Assembly: GCA_017399865.1 (NCBI GenBank)
Contig: JAFQAT010000053.1
Span: forward strand, 1 to 44,676
Length of the DNA stretch: 44,676 bases
Direction: 5' to 3'
Origin: Bacteroidales bacterium
Lineage (GTDB): Bacteria > Bacteroidota > Bacteroidia > Bacteroidales > UBA932
Made by a program: the position numbers and the translations under genes. Numbering within the stretch: the stretch's first letter is position 1; every line of letters starts with the position of its first letter. The notes beneath the pieces were generated by a model. That model saw only the letters and a list, made by a program, of their open reading frames with translations. It searched no databases and had not been told where the DNA came from. This document shows positions 7,260 through 15,674 of the stretch, in pieces.

Positions 7260-7820
7260 TTGGCAGATATAGGCAACATAGAGGACATCGAACTGGCTGG
7301 ATTGTGTGCCCGAGGGGATGACAAGGCCAGGAAGGAGCTGTATACGAGGTATGCGGCCGGGCTCTATGCGCTCTGTATCAGATATGTAGGGGACAGGGAA
7401 GAGGCAAGGGACCTGCTTCATGACAGTTTCATAAGGATCTTCGATACGATAGGGAAGTACCGCCCGACGGGAAGTTTGAAGTCCTGGTGCTCTAGGGTTA
7501 CCGTCAATCTGGTGATAGACAGCCTGCGGAAGAAGAAACGATTCGAGACGGTCCATCTGGAACAGGCTCAGGAAAAGATACCGGAGCCGGCCAAGGAGGA
7601 GATCATGAAGATTCCGAAGGCGGAGCTGATGAGGATGGTCGGAGAGCTGCCGAATGCAAAGAGGGTGGTCTTCAACCTGTACTGCGTGGAAGGATATTCG
7701 CATAAGGACATAGCGCAGATGCTGGCTATCAAGGAGAAGACATCGTCCTCGCTTCTGTTCAAGGCAAGGGAGCAGCTGGCGGAAAATGTCAGAGATTATA
7801 TAAGGAGAAACGGATTATGA
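7260..7820 (+). CDS. ECF-family RNA polymerase sigma factor
   Basis: The frame is open from 7107. The promoter at 7206-7213 and the family's usual N-terminus point to the TTG at 7260, giving 186 residues; ATG 7204 is the alternative. Region 2 holds ELYTRYAAGLYALCIRYVGDREEARDLLHDSFIRIF and GSLKSWCSRVTVNLVIDSLRKKKR. Region 4 holds LPNAKRVVFNLYCVEGYSHKDIAQML and a helix-turn-helix ending LLFKAREQL. It directs polymerase to a specific set of promoters. Its last codon overlaps the ATG of the membrane/barrel partner at 7817, which is the usual place for an anti-sigma factor. The divergent lipoprotein/barrel genes are likely targets. Confidence 0.9.
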   Translation: MADIGNIEDIELAGLCARGDDKARKELYTRYAAGLYALCIRYVGDREEARDLLHDSFIRIFDTIGKYRPTGSLKSWCSRVTVNLVIDSLRKKKRFETVHLEQAQEKIPEPAKEEIMKIPKAELMRMVGELPNAKRVVFNLYCVEGYSHKDIAQMLAIKEKTSSSLLFKAREQLAENVRDYIRRNGL

Positions 7821-9019
7821 TGGAAGACTGGACAGATATCATAGGAGAGGAACTCGAAAGCGTCGAGGTTCCGCTTCCTGCTGATGACTGGGATGTCCTT
7901 CAGCAGAAACATGCAGCCTTCAGGAGAAAGAAGAGGGCTGCTCTGTTCGCGTGGTCCGGCGGCCTCGCTGGGGCTGCCGCCGCTCTGGCTCTTGTCCTGC
8001 TTCTTTTCCGTCCGCAGCCGGTACATGAGTATGAATTTGTTGTGGCGGATGATATGAATCCGGCTGATGTCGTGGTGCCGGCAGATACTGCTGCCGTGGA
8101 GGTACCTTCGGAGGTGCATGAGGCTGCGGCGCCGGCGGGGCGGCGCAAGCCGCAGCCGGCCGTTGTGCAACGCCCTGTAGGTGACGTTCTGACTGCAGAC
8201 ATGATGGAAGAGCCTGCGGAAGAACCGACAGAGGATACTTTCGATGTAATCAGGGATACGGTTCCGTCGAACGGAGATCTTCTGGCCGACGCATCGTCAG
8301 TGTCAGAAACTTACGAACAGACTTTGGAAGACGATGAGTCTATGGAGGAACCGAAACGTAAGAGAATCCCGCTCTCCATCGGACTGTCCGGCTCCATGTC
8401 GGGAAGACCGATGCTTGATATGGTTATGATGGATGCGGAAGTTCCGAAAGATCCTGATTATGGGCTCAGTTCTCCTACAGATTCAGCCTTTTTGGAGAAG
8501 CCGGGGCCGTCTCCGGCCATGATGAGGAATAAGAGCGGTTACAGCGATTCATATACCCACGATGTGCCTGTATCTTTCGGTGTGTCTGCAAGGCTTTTCC
8601 TGACCGAAAGGCTTACATTCAATACCGGCCTGAACTATACCAGATACTCGTCGACGCGTGAAAGATATTATCATTCAGGACGTTCGGAACTTGACAGGCA
8701 GAATGTCCACTATCTCGGCATCCCATTGAGGCTTGACTGGATGATAGTGAACAGAAAGACCTTCAGCTTCTATGTGGGTGCCGGAGTCCAGATGGACAAA
8801 TGCGTCTATGCGTCCGTCGGGAAAGAAAGGCTGCGCGAAAAGGAGGTTCTGTTCGGCCTGAGCGGTGCCATGGGTCTCCAGGTCAATATCCTTCCGCGTG
8901 TCGGCCTCTATCTCGAGCCGGACATTTCATATGCCCTTAACGAAGGCTCTCTGCAGACCTTCCGGGCCGAGGAACATTTCATGTTCACGGCCCGCGCCGG
9001 TCTGCGCTTCACCTTCTGA
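7817..9019 (+). CDS. Putative anti-sigma-like protein with C-terminal outer-membrane barrel
   Basis: 400 residues, start overlapping the sigma stop (ATGA). Residues 1-40 are acidic and cytosolic-looking (ESVEVPLPADDWDVLQQKHAAFRRKKR). One membrane helix follows (about 42-62), then a Pro/Glu/Val-rich linker (about 65-175). The C-terminal part (about 178-400) looks like a porin-type barrel (PVSFGVSARLFLTERLTFNTGLNYTRYSS..., ending RAGLRFTF). The N-terminus therefore probably binds the sigma factor in the cytosol while the C-terminus sits in or near the outer membrane. Similar TM-plus-barrel proteins next to ECF sigma factors occur in Bacteroidota; whether they act as anti-sigma factors is an inference. 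Confidence 0.75.
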   Translation: MMEDWTDIIGEELESVEVPLPADDWDVLQQKHAAFRRKKRAALFAWSGGLAGAAAALALVLLLFRPQPVHEYEFVVADDMNPADVVVPADTAAVEVPSEVHEAAAPAGRRKPQPAVVQRPVGDVLTADMMEEPAEEPTEDTFDVIRDTVPSNGDLLADASSVSETYEQTLEDDESMEEPKRKRIPLSIGLSGSMSGRPMLDMVMMDAEVPKDPDYGLSSPTDSAFLEKPGPSPAMMRNKSGYSDSYTHDVPVSFGVSARLFLTERLTFNTGLNYTRYSSTRERYYHSGRSELDRQNVHYLGIPLRLDWMIVNRKTFSFYVGAGVQMDKCVYASVGKERLREKEVLFGLSGAMGLQVNILPRVGLYLEPDISYALNEGSLQTFRAEEHFMFTARAGLRFTF

Positions 9020-9068
9020 TCCTTTTGAGCACGGATTTTGTCTTGAAGAGAGGAAAAGCGATTTTGTT

Positions 9069-10001
9069 ATGAATGAGACTTTTCTTCTGCGTTCAGGTTA
9101 TGACGGCGTGGACATCAGCGTGCTTGTTTCAAGACCGGTTTCCGAACCGTCTGCGGTGCTCCAGCTCGCGCATGGGATGCGCGGATGCAAGGAGCGTTTT
9201 CTGCCATTCATGGAATTCATGGCAGCCCACGGGGTGGTCTGCGTGGCGAATGATCATCGCGGTCATGGGGAGAGCGTGAAGAGGAAGGAAGACCGCGGGT
9301 ACATGTATGCCGGCGGATATGTCGCTCTGGTCGAGGACATGAAGATGGTCACGGACTGGATACACGGAAAGTATCCGAAGTTGCCTGTGTTCCTTCTAGG
9401 CCACAGCATGGGCTCTCTTGCTGTCAGGACATATATGAAGAGGTATGATGGCGACCTGGACGGCATCTTCCTATGCGGCAGCCCGAGCGACAGTCCGGTC
9501 GCTCCGCTGGCGCTCGCCCTGGCCCGCATGCTCGCCGTCTTCAACGGCGGCCGCATGCGGACCGGCATATTCCAGAACATGACTTCGCGCATATTCAACA
9601 GGTCTTTCTCTTCAGAAGGCAGGAATGCCTGGACATGTTCCGATGCATCTGTCCGGAAGGCCTTCGAGACCAATCCTTCGTGCTCGTTCGACTTCACAGC
9701 CAACGGCATGATCGCCCTGATGTCGATGATGAAGGAAACCTATTCCGATAAGGGATGGACGATGTCCAAGCCCGATCTGCCAGTATACTTCATTTCAGGG
9801 GCCGACGACCCTTGCATGAGGTCGGAGGCAGCCTTCCATGCTTCGGCTCAGCATCTTGCTGAAATGGGCTATCATAACGTCACATCCGCCCTTTACACTG
9901 GGATGCGCCATGAGGTTCTGAACGAAGTGGGAAAGGAAATGGTCTGGGATGATGTGCTTTCTCATATTAATTTCATATCTTTATCGGACAATAACCGATA
10001 A
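9069..10001 (+). CDS. Alpha/beta hydrolase (serine aminopeptidase / monoacylglycerol lipase type)
   Basis: 310 residues from the ATG at 9069, where similarity to the family begins. The frame is open upstream into the previous gene, but that part is spurious. Typical features are the oxyanion motif LAHGMRG (33-39), DHRGHGES (62-69), nucleophile Ser113 in GHSMGS, acid Asp246 or Asp247 in ISGADDP and His281 in GMRHEVLNE. No signal peptide, so cytosolic. The family hydrolyses monoacylglycerols or other carboxyl esters; the substrate is not deducible. It lies 49 bases after the barrel gene and 4 bases before the next hydrolase, so it is probably in one transcript with both. Confidence 0.88.
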   Translation: MNETFLLRSGYDGVDISVLVSRPVSEPSAVLQLAHGMRGCKERFLPFMEFMAAHGVVCVANDHRGHGESVKRKEDRGYMYAGGYVALVEDMKMVTDWIHGKYPKLPVFLLGHSMGSLAVRTYMKRYDGDLDGIFLCGSPSDSPVAPLALALARMLAVFNGGRMRTGIFQNMTSRIFNRSFSSEGRNAWTCSDASVRKAFETNPSCSFDFTANGMIALMSMMKETYSDKGWTMSKPDLPVYFISGADDPCMRSEAAFHASAQHLAEMGYHNVTSALYTGMRHEVLNEVGKEMVWDDVLSHINFISLSDNNR

Positions 10002-10005
10002 TGAT

Positions 10006-10908
10006 ATGAAAAGATTGTTTTCCTTTGTCTGCGCAGTCGTGTTCATGACTTCATGCGCTTCCGGCCCTGTGGCTCCCGAAACAGTACAGTCTAAAGTGGT
10101 AGAAGACGGCGGAACAGGTCCGTACAAGGTCCTTATGTTCGAAGCTCCAGGATTCGAGGCCCATACAGTTTTCGCTCCGCAGGACCTCTCTCCGTTCGGA
10201 AAGAAGAATAAGCTCCCTGTTCTGGTATGGGGCAACGGAGCATGTACGAATTCTCCATGGGAACACTACAAGTTCCTGAACGAGATCGCTTCGCATGGAT
10301 TCCTTGTGATCGCTACAGGCCATATCCCTATGGAGGAAGTACCTTATCATGGTCCAAGGTCTACTTCCGCCCAGCAGCTTGAGTCTGTGGACTGGGCGAT
10401 AGCGCAGAATGCGGACAGGAACAGTCCTTTCTATGGCAGGATTGATGTCGATGCGATTGCGGCGGCAGGAATGTCGTGCGGCGGACTCCAGACTCTTGAC
10501 AACTCCGCAGATCCAAGATTCAAGACCCTCATGATCATGAACAGCGGCCTGTTCGTTAATCCTGCAGGAGCAGTCCCTGGCATGCCTATGCCGGAGAAGG
10601 ACAAGCTTCAGAAGATTCAGGTCCCTGTAATCTACATCCTTGGAGGACCGGAAGATATCGCATATGGAAACGGCATGGATGACTTCTACCGTCTTACCAA
10701 TGTCCCTGCCTTTGCAGCAAATTATCCTGTAGGCCATGGCGGTACATACAGGCAGCCTCATGGAGGCGAATTCACCATTCCGGCTCTGGCATGGCTCCAG
10801 TGGCATCTCAAGGGAGATGAGGAAGCAGCCAAGATGTTCACAGGCGATCCTTGCGGTCTTGCCCTCCGCGACGACTGGACGGTCGAGAAAAACGCTCTCT
10901 TGAAATAA
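10006..10908 (+). CDS. Lipoprotein alpha/beta hydrolase (chlorophyllase/dienelactone-hydrolase-like)
   Basis: 300 residues from the ATG at 10006, giving a lipoprotein signal peptide (MKRLFSFVCAVVFMTSC, lipidated Cys17). The fold is alpha/beta hydrolase: LPVLVWGNGACTN near the oxyanion hole, nucleophile Ser157 in AGMSCGG, and a late His in YPVGHGGTY. The overall pattern resembles chlorophyllase-like and polyester- or acetyl-esterase-like secreted hydrolases. It starts 4 bases after the cytosolic hydrolase gene. Being membrane-anchored outside the cytosol, it may act on an envelope or dietary ester. Substrate unknown. Confidence 0.8.
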   Translation: MKRLFSFVCAVVFMTSCASGPVAPETVQSKVVEDGGTGPYKVLMFEAPGFEAHTVFAPQDLSPFGKKNKLPVLVWGNGACTNSPWEHYKFLNEIASHGFLVIATGHIPMEEVPYHGPRSTSAQQLESVDWAIAQNADRNSPFYGRIDVDAIAAAGMSCGGLQTLDNSADPRFKTLMIMNSGLFVNPAGAVPGMPMPEKDKLQKIQVPVIYILGGPEDIAYGNGMDDFYRLTNVPAFAANYPVGHGGTYRQPHGGEFTIPALAWLQWHLKGDEEAAKMFTGDPCGLALRDDWTVEKNALLK

Positions 10909-10926
10909 GACGTCGATACAAGAAGA

Positions 10927-10950
10927 ACGGACAGCCGCCAGGCTGTCCGT
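10927..10950. terminator. Bidirectional terminator (10-bp perfect stem)
   Basis: ACGGACAGCC and GGCTGTCCGT form a perfect stem around GCCA. CATTCATTTT follows on the plus strand and TCTTCTTG on the minus. It lies between the converging hydrolase and aspA genes. Confidence 0.75.
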
Positions 10951-10958
10951 CATTCATT

Positions 10959-12386
10959 TTACTTGACCTTGATGTCGAGCTTTACAGGCTTGATCATGTT
11001 CTCTGGAGAGAGGATTGTGTCCAAGTCTTCCTTTGACAGGATCTCATGTTCGAGGACGAGGTCGTAGATGCTCTTTCCTGTTGCCATCGCTTCCTTCGCG
11101 ATTCTTGTCGAATACTTGTATCCGATCACAGGGTTGAGTGCCGTAACCACGCCGAAACTTGAGTGGATATACTTGTCGCACTGCTCTTCGTTGGCAATGA
11201 TGCCGTCTACGCAGTTCACGCGAAGTGTATCGAAACCGTTCATCATGATTTCCGCCGATTCGAAGCAGCACTGTGCCATTACTGGCTCCATTGCGTTTAG
11301 CTCCATCTGGGCAGCCTCTGACGACATAGCCACGCAAAGGTCGTTTCCGATCACCTTGTAGCAGATCTGGTTCATGACTTCCGGGATCACAGGATTCACC
11401 TTGCCCGGCATGATAGAAGAACCCGGCTGGCGTGCAGGAAGGTCAAACTCATGGAATCCGCAGCGAGGACCTGAGGAAAGAAGACGGAGGTCGTTGCATA
11501 TCTTGTTCATCTTTGTAGCGACACGGCGGAGGGCTGACGAGTAGCCTACCATGCATGATGTGTCGGATGTTGCTGCAACGAGGTTTTCAGCAAGCTTGAT
11601 GTCCCATCCTGTTATCTCGCGAAGGGCTGCGATGCACTTCTCTGCATAGCCCGGCTCCGAGCAGATTCCTGTACCTATGGCTGTCGCGCCCATGTTTACT
11701 GTCAGGAACTCTTCTGCAGCGTAGTTGAGGTTGCGGATCTCGTCGCGGAGGATTGATGCGAATGCTCCGAAAGTCTGTCCGAGGGTCATAGGAACTGCAT
11801 CTTCAAGCTGGGTACGTCCCATCTTGAGGATTCCTGCGAATTCCTTTGCCTTCGCTTCGAAAGAATCGATCAGCGGGAGGAAGTGCTTCATGAACTCAAG
11901 GTGGGTCGCATAAAGTCCGAGGTGGATTGCAGTAGGATATGCGTCATTTGTGGACTGAGAGCAGTTCACATGGTCATTCGGAGAGCAATGCTTGTATTTT
12001 CCGAGCGGATAGCCCATGATCTGGAGAGCGCGGTTTGCGATCACCTCATTTGCATTCATGTTGGTGGTCGTACCTGCTCCTCCCTGGATCATGTCTACAG
12101 GGAAGTATTCATGGTGCTTGCCTTCAAGAATCTCGCGGCATGCCTGTGTGATGGCCTTGTACTGCTCGTCGGTAAGGAGACCGAGCTGATGGTTGGCTTC
12201 TGCTGCGCCGAGCTTTGTCATTGCGAGGCCGTTGACGAACAATGGATAGTCGTTAAGATGGAAACAGCTTATAGGGAAGTTTTCCAGACCCCTTAGTGTC
12301 TGAACTCCATAAAGAGCATCTGCAGGAACTTCAAGCGAACCGATAAGGTCGCTTTCAATACGGACATTTTTTGAACAATCTTCCAT
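10959..12386 (-). CDS. aspA: Aspartate ammonia-lyase (aspartase)
   Basis: 475 residues, the usual length. It converts L-aspartate to fumarate and ammonia, and in anaerobic Bacteroidota it can feed fumarate respiration. Family hallmarks include GAGTTTNMNANEVIANRA (103-120), CSPNDHVNCSQSTNDAYPT (134-152) and the fumarase/aspartase signature GSSIMPGKVN (322-331). No signal peptide, so cytosolic. The TNMNxNEV form and residues around the signature favour aspartase over class II fumarase. Its end meets the hydrolase gene at a shared terminator. Confidence 0.93.
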   Translation of the reverse strand: MEDCSKNVRIESDLIGSLEVPADALYGVQTLRGLENFPISCFHLNDYPLFVNGLAMTKLGAAEANHQLGLLTDEQYKAITQACREILEGKHHEYFPVDMIQGGAGTTTNMNANEVIANRALQIMGYPLGKYKHCSPNDHVNCSQSTNDAYPTAIHLGLYATHLEFMKHFLPLIDSFEAKAKEFAGILKMGRTQLEDAVPMTLGQTFGAFASILRDEIRNLNYAAEEFLTVNMGATAIGTGICSEPGYAEKCIAALREITGWDIKLAENLVAATSDTSCMVGYSSALRRVATKMNKICNDLRLLSSGPRCGFHEFDLPARQPGSSIMPGKVNPVIPEVMNQICYKVIGNDLCVAMSSEAAQMELNAMEPVMAQCCFESAEIMMNGFDTLRVNCVDGIIANEEQCDKYIHSSFGVVTALNPVIGYKYSTRIAKEAMATGKSIYDLVLEHEILSKEDLDTILSPENMIKPVKLDIKVK

Positions 12387-12429
12387 GATAGGTGTAATAT
12401 TGGTTATAAATCATTATCAAAACGTCCTG

Positions 12430-12437
12430 CAAAGATA
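12430..12437 (-). promoter_or_regulatory. -7 box of the aspA promoter
   Basis: Minus-strand TATCTTTG is an exact TAnnTTTG match 44 bases before the aspA start. A -33 element is not clear. Confidence 0.55.
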
Positions 12438-12465
12438 ATAATCATAAACTAAAAATGAAATACAT

Positions 12466-12509
12466 TAAACGAGAATCGGGCAACCATAAGGCTGCCCGAT
12501 TCTCGTTTA
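12466..12509 (-). terminator. Strong terminator of the DUF2795-like gene
   Basis: A perfect 17-bp stem, TAAACGAGAATCGGGCA with TGCCCGATTCTCGTTTA, closes a 10-base loop. It starts one base after the stop codon on the minus strand and is followed by a T-rich tract (ATGTATTTCATTTTTAG). It insulates aspA from the upstream gene. Confidence 0.85.
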
Positions 12510-12731
12510 TTAATATTCTTCCTCGTTGAAGAAAAAGTCATCCTTTGTCGGATAGTCCGGCCAGATGTCTTCGATGCTTTCGTAGATCTCTCCGTCGTCT
12601 TCAAGTTCTTCAAGGTTTTCCACTACTTCGAGAGGTGATCCCGAACGTGTGGCATAGTCGATGAGTTCTTCCTTGGTTGCCGGCCATGGAGCGTCCTCAA
12701 GACGGTATGCAAGTTCAAGTGTCCAATACAT
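12510..12731 (-). CDS. Small DUF2795-like protein
   Basis: 73 residues, strongly acidic. ATKEELIDYATRSGSPLEVVENLEEL is the DUF2795 pattern (PATKxELIxYA), and the tail continues IWPDYPTKDDFFFNEEEY. Proteins like this are common and conserved in Bacteroidota but have no assigned role. It is monocistronic, with its own promoter (12796-12803) and a strong terminator directly after the stop, which suggests steady and insulated expression. Confidence 0.8.
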   Translation of the reverse strand: MYWTLELAYRLEDAPWPATKEELIDYATRSGSPLEVVENLEELEDDGEIYESIEDIWPDYPTKDDFFFNEEEY

Positions 12732-12795
12732 AGTTCTATGTTTTTAATGTGTTAATAATCAATATTTAAGCAATCCCTGTTCCTTAAGGGGGCGC

Positions 12796-12803
12796 AAATA
12801 TAG
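12796..12803 (-). promoter_or_regulatory. -7 box of the DUF2795-like gene
   Basis: Minus-strand TATATTTG is an exact TAnnTTTG match, 65 bases before the start, in the 128-base gap divergent from folE. Confidence 0.5.
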
Positions 12804-12859
12804 ATAAAAAAATCAATATTGCAGTTCTTTTTGTTAATTTTGCACAAAAATTTTGCAAT

Positions 12860-13447
12860 ATGGCTTACATCAAGGACGAAAGATACGACGAACAGACTAC
12901 TGCCGCTATAGCCGAACATTATAAGGAGATTCTCAAGCTTCTCGGTGAAGATCCTGAGAGAGAAGGACTTGTAAAGACTCCGGAGAGAGTCGCCAAGGCC
13001 CTTCAGTTCCTTACCCACGGCATGAATCAGGATGGTGCGGAGATTCTCCGAAGCGCAATGTTCAAGGAAGAATACCAGCAGATGGTCCTTGTAAAGGACA
13101 TCGAACTGTATTCGACCTGCGAGCATCATGTCATGCCTTTCATCGGCAAGGCCCATGTCGCATATATCCCGAACGGGACCATTACAGGTCTTAGCAAGAT
13201 TGCGCGCGTCGTCGAGACATTCGCCCGTCGTCTCCAGGTCCAGGAAAGGCTGACGACTCAGATCCGTGACTGCATACAGGAAACCCTTCAGCCCCTTGGC
13301 GTAGCAGTAGTTATAGAAGCCTCGCATACATGCATGACTCTGCGAGGTGTGCAAAAGGCCAATGCGGTAACGACCACATCGGCCTTCAGCGGTATCTTCC
13401 TTCGTGACGAGCGCACCCGCAACGAATTCCTCAACCTCATTAAATAA
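12860..13447 (+). CDS. folE: GTP cyclohydrolase I
   Basis: 195 residues. It converts GTP to 7,8-dihydroneopterin triphosphate, the first step of folate (and pterin) synthesis. The zinc ligands are visible at Cys87 and His90 (STCEHH) and Cys158 ([10 protein letters not shown]). [31 protein letters not shown] and a C-terminal NEFLNLI are typical of type IA enzymes. Cytosolic homodecamer in the family. A near-consensus -7 box (TTAATTTG, 12835-12842) lies upstream. It converges with htpG with no intervening base. Confidence 0.96.
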   Translation: MAYIKDERYDEQTTAAIAEHYKEILKLLGEDPEREGLVKTPERVAKALQFLTHGMNQDGAEILRSAMFKEEYQQMVLVKDIELYSTCEHHVMPFIGKAHVAYIPNGTITGLSKIARVVETFARRLQVQERLTTQIRDCIQETLQPLGVAVVIEASHTCMTLRGVQKANAVTTTSAFSGIFLRDERTRNEFLNLIK

Positions 13448-15445
13448 TTATTTCAAATAAGCGTCCTCCACGACCTTTGCACTACGTGCGATGAAGTCGC
13501 TGAGGTCCTTTCCCTTGAGCATACCGTTGGCAAGGAGCGCAAGGTCAGTGATCTGCTTGAGTATCTCATTGTCTCCGGCAAACGCCTCGAGGTCGGCTTT
13601 ATGTGCGGCTGCGGCACTTTCCTTAGCCTCGGTCACAGTCCTCTTAACATCTTCAGACGCATCCTTTGAAGCATCAGGAATCACCTGTGCCGGAGCGACC
13701 TCCGCTGTCTTCGACTCAAGAATCCTTGATACAAGAGGGTTCTCCATGTTGACGGTGATGTTGTACATCGCCGGCATTTCTCCATAGAAGTTCATTCCGC
13801 CTCCCATTGCGGACATTTCACGGTAGCGGCGCATGAACTCGCTCTGTGTGATGAGGATCGGTGCAGCAGCTGCTCCGAGATTGTCAGCCTGGACATAATA
13901 CTGGTTCTCTTTAGGGAGAACAGCCTGGAATATTACTGAAAGATCTTCCTGCTCCGCTTCGGTAAGCACGGGCTTCTCCTTGTCTTCCTTCGGGATGAGA
14001 TTGTCAATGCTGTCAGAGTCTACACGTGCAAATCTTGCGTTTTCGACCTTTGTCTCGAGGAGGTTAACGAAGTGGCTGTCAAGCTGGCAGTCCATCAGAA
14101 GCACGTCATATCCCTTTGACTTGGCGGCTTCTATGAATGTATACTGGCTTTCTACATCGGTTGCATAGAGGAATACCACCTTCTTGTCCTTGTCTGTCTG
14201 GCCTTCCTCGATGTTCTTCCTGTATTCCTCGATGCTGAAATACTTGCCTTCAGTGTTCTTGAGCAGGCAGAACTTCATCGCCCTGTCGCAGAACTTCTCG
14301 TCGGAAAGCATTCCGTATTCGATGAAGAGCTTGAGGTTATCCCATTTCTCCTCGAGCTGCTCCCTCTCGTTCCTGAAGATCTCGTCAAGACGGTCAGCTA
14401 CCTTCTTTGTGATGTAGGTAGAGATCTTCTTTACGTTTGCATCACTCTGGAGGTAGCTCCTTGACACGTTCAGAGGAATGTCAGGCGAATCGATCACTCC
14501 ATGAAGAAGGGTAAGGAAGTCAGGAACGATGTTGTCTACAGAGTCAGTCACGAACATCTGGTTGCAGTAAAGCTGGATCTTGTTGCGTGAGATCTCGACA
14601 TTGTTCTTGATCTTAGGGAAGTAAAGGATACCTGTCAGGTTGAAAGGGTAGTCCACGTTTAGGTGGATATGGAACAGCGGCTCTTCACCCATAGGATACA
14701 GCGCCCTGTAGAACTCATTGTAATCCTCGTCCTTGAGGTCCGCCGGCTTGCGTGTCCAGAGCGGCTCGACCTTGTTGATCACATTGTCCTTGTCAGTATC
14801 GACATACTTGCCGTCCTTCCATTCCTGCTCCTTTCCGAAGATGACAGGAACCGGCATGAACTTGCAGTATTTGCCGAGAAGACCTTCGATGCGCTTCTTC
14901 TCAGCATATTCCTTCTCGTCGTCAGCGATGTAAAGGGTTATGACAGTACCCCTGTCTGACTTCTTGCACTCTGTCATTTCATATTCTGGAGAGCCGTCGC
15001 ATGACCATTTGACTGCCTTGGCGCCATCCTTCCATGAAAGAGTCTCGATTGTAACCTTATCTGCGACCATGAATGCAGAATAGAATCCGAGACCGAAATG
15101 GCCGATGATGCTGCTGAGCTGGTCCTTGTATTTCTCAAGGAACTCTCCTGCGCTTGAGAAAGCGATCTGGTTGATGTACTTGTCCACTTCCTCCGAGGTC
15201 ATACCGATACCGCTGTCGATGACCTTAAGGGTCTTCTTCTTCTCGTCAAGCTCGATTCTGACATTCAGTTCTCCCAGTTCTCCGCTGAATTCTCCGGAAG
15301 CTGCGAGGGCCTTCATCTTCTGTGTCGCATCCACAGCATTTGCCACGAGCTCCCTGAGGAAGATCTCATGGTCTGAATAAAGAAACTTCTTGATCACCGG
15401 GAAAATGTTCTCGGTAGTAACTCCAATTTTACCTGTTGTTGCCAT
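13448..15445 (-). CDS. htpG: Molecular chaperone HtpG (Hsp90 family)
   Basis: 665 residues. The ATP-binding GHKL domain is N-terminal: LYSDHEIFLRELVANAVDA, LKVIDSGIGM and IIGHFGLGFYSAFMVADKV. The middle domain holds the conserved RGTVITLYI, the GILYFP region and YCNQMFVTD, with SRSYLQSD following. The C-terminal dimerisation domain ends VEDAYLK. The Bacteroidota form is longer than the E. coli protein (624). It folds and holds client proteins in the cytosol. The stop abuts the folE stop. No -7 box is obvious upstream, so an alternative (perhaps heat-responsive) promoter is possible. Confidence 0.96.
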   Translation of the reverse strand: MATTGKIGVTTENIFPVIKKFLYSDHEIFLRELVANAVDATQKMKALAASGEFSGELGELNVRIELDEKKKTLKVIDSGIGMTSEEVDKYINQIAFSSAGEFLEKYKDQLSSIIGHFGLGFYSAFMVADKVTIETLSWKDGAKAVKWSCDGSPEYEMTECKKSDRGTVITLYIADDEKEYAEKKRIEGLLGKYCKFMPVPVIFGKEQEWKDGKYVDTDKDNVINKVEPLWTRKPADLKDEDYNEFYRALYPMGEEPLFHIHLNVDYPFNLTGILYFPKIKNNVEISRNKIQLYCNQMFVTDSVDNIVPDFLTLLHGVIDSPDIPLNVSRSYLQSDANVKKISTYITKKVADRLDEIFRNEREQLEEKWDNLKLFIEYGMLSDEKFCDRAMKFCLLKNTEGKYFSIEEYRKNIEEGQTDKDKKVVFLYATDVESQYTFIEAAKSKGYDVLLMDCQLDSHFVNLLETKVENARFARVDSDSIDNLIPKEDKEKPVLTEAEQEDLSVIFQAVLPKENQYYVQADNLGAAAAPILITQSEFMRRYREMSAMGGGMNFYGEMPAMYNITVNMENPLVSRILESKTAEVAPAQVIPDASKDASEDVKRTVTEAKESAAAAHKADLEAFAGDNEILKQITDLALLANGMLKGKDLSDFIARSAKVVEDAYLK

Positions 15446-15502
15446 TTGCCTATATACTTTTAATTGTTTATTCTTTTACTGTGCAGGTGGCATTTGTATG
15501 GA

Positions 15503-15561
15503 AGGGACATTTTGCCACCCCCGGCTTGGGGGAGGGGCCCACGAAGTGGGAGGGGGTCCCT
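15503..15561. repeat. G/C-rich nested-palindrome element (REP-like)
   Basis: The 59-bp element is bounded by AGGGAC (15503-15508) and GTCCCT (15556-15561). Inside it are CCCCC-GGCTT-GGGGG and CCCAC-GAA-GTGGG hairpins. Composition is far from its AT-rich surroundings. It lies in the non-coding gap between htpG and the acyl-CoA synthetase gene. From memory, similar C/G-run palindromes recur in intergenic DNA of gut bacteria, so this is probably a dispersed repeat. Only one copy is seen in the window. Confidence 0.55.
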
Positions 15562-15584
15562 GGAATACATTGTCATCTGCTACT

Positions 15585-15614
15585 GAAAAAAGGTCGCCCT
15601 TGACAGGACGACCT
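15585..15614 (-). terminator. Rho-independent terminator of the acyl-CoA synthetase gene
   Basis: On the minus strand AGGTCGTCC and GGGCGACCT pair (9 bp, one wobble) around TGTCAA, followed directly by six T. It lies 61 bases after the stop of the gene at 15675-17309. Confidence 0.85.
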
Positions 15615-15674
15615 CATATAGTCAAAATATGTTCCAATCCCGGAAAACTGACTTATTGTCAGACCGGACTGACA

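Noticed and set aside
8865-9068. Upstream extension of the alpha/beta hydrolase frame into the barrel gene
   Set aside because: It lies in another frame of the barrel gene and reads as Ser/Arg-rich noise. Hydrolase similarity begins at 9069.
10959-12386. Class II fumarase (fumC)
   Set aside because: The sequence fits aspartase better around TTTNMNANEV and the C-terminal region; fumarase cannot be fully excluded without alignment.
15503-15561. Terminator of htpG or the ligase gene
   Set aside because: It lies upstream of htpG and has no T-run; the ligase gene has its own clear terminator at 15585-15614.
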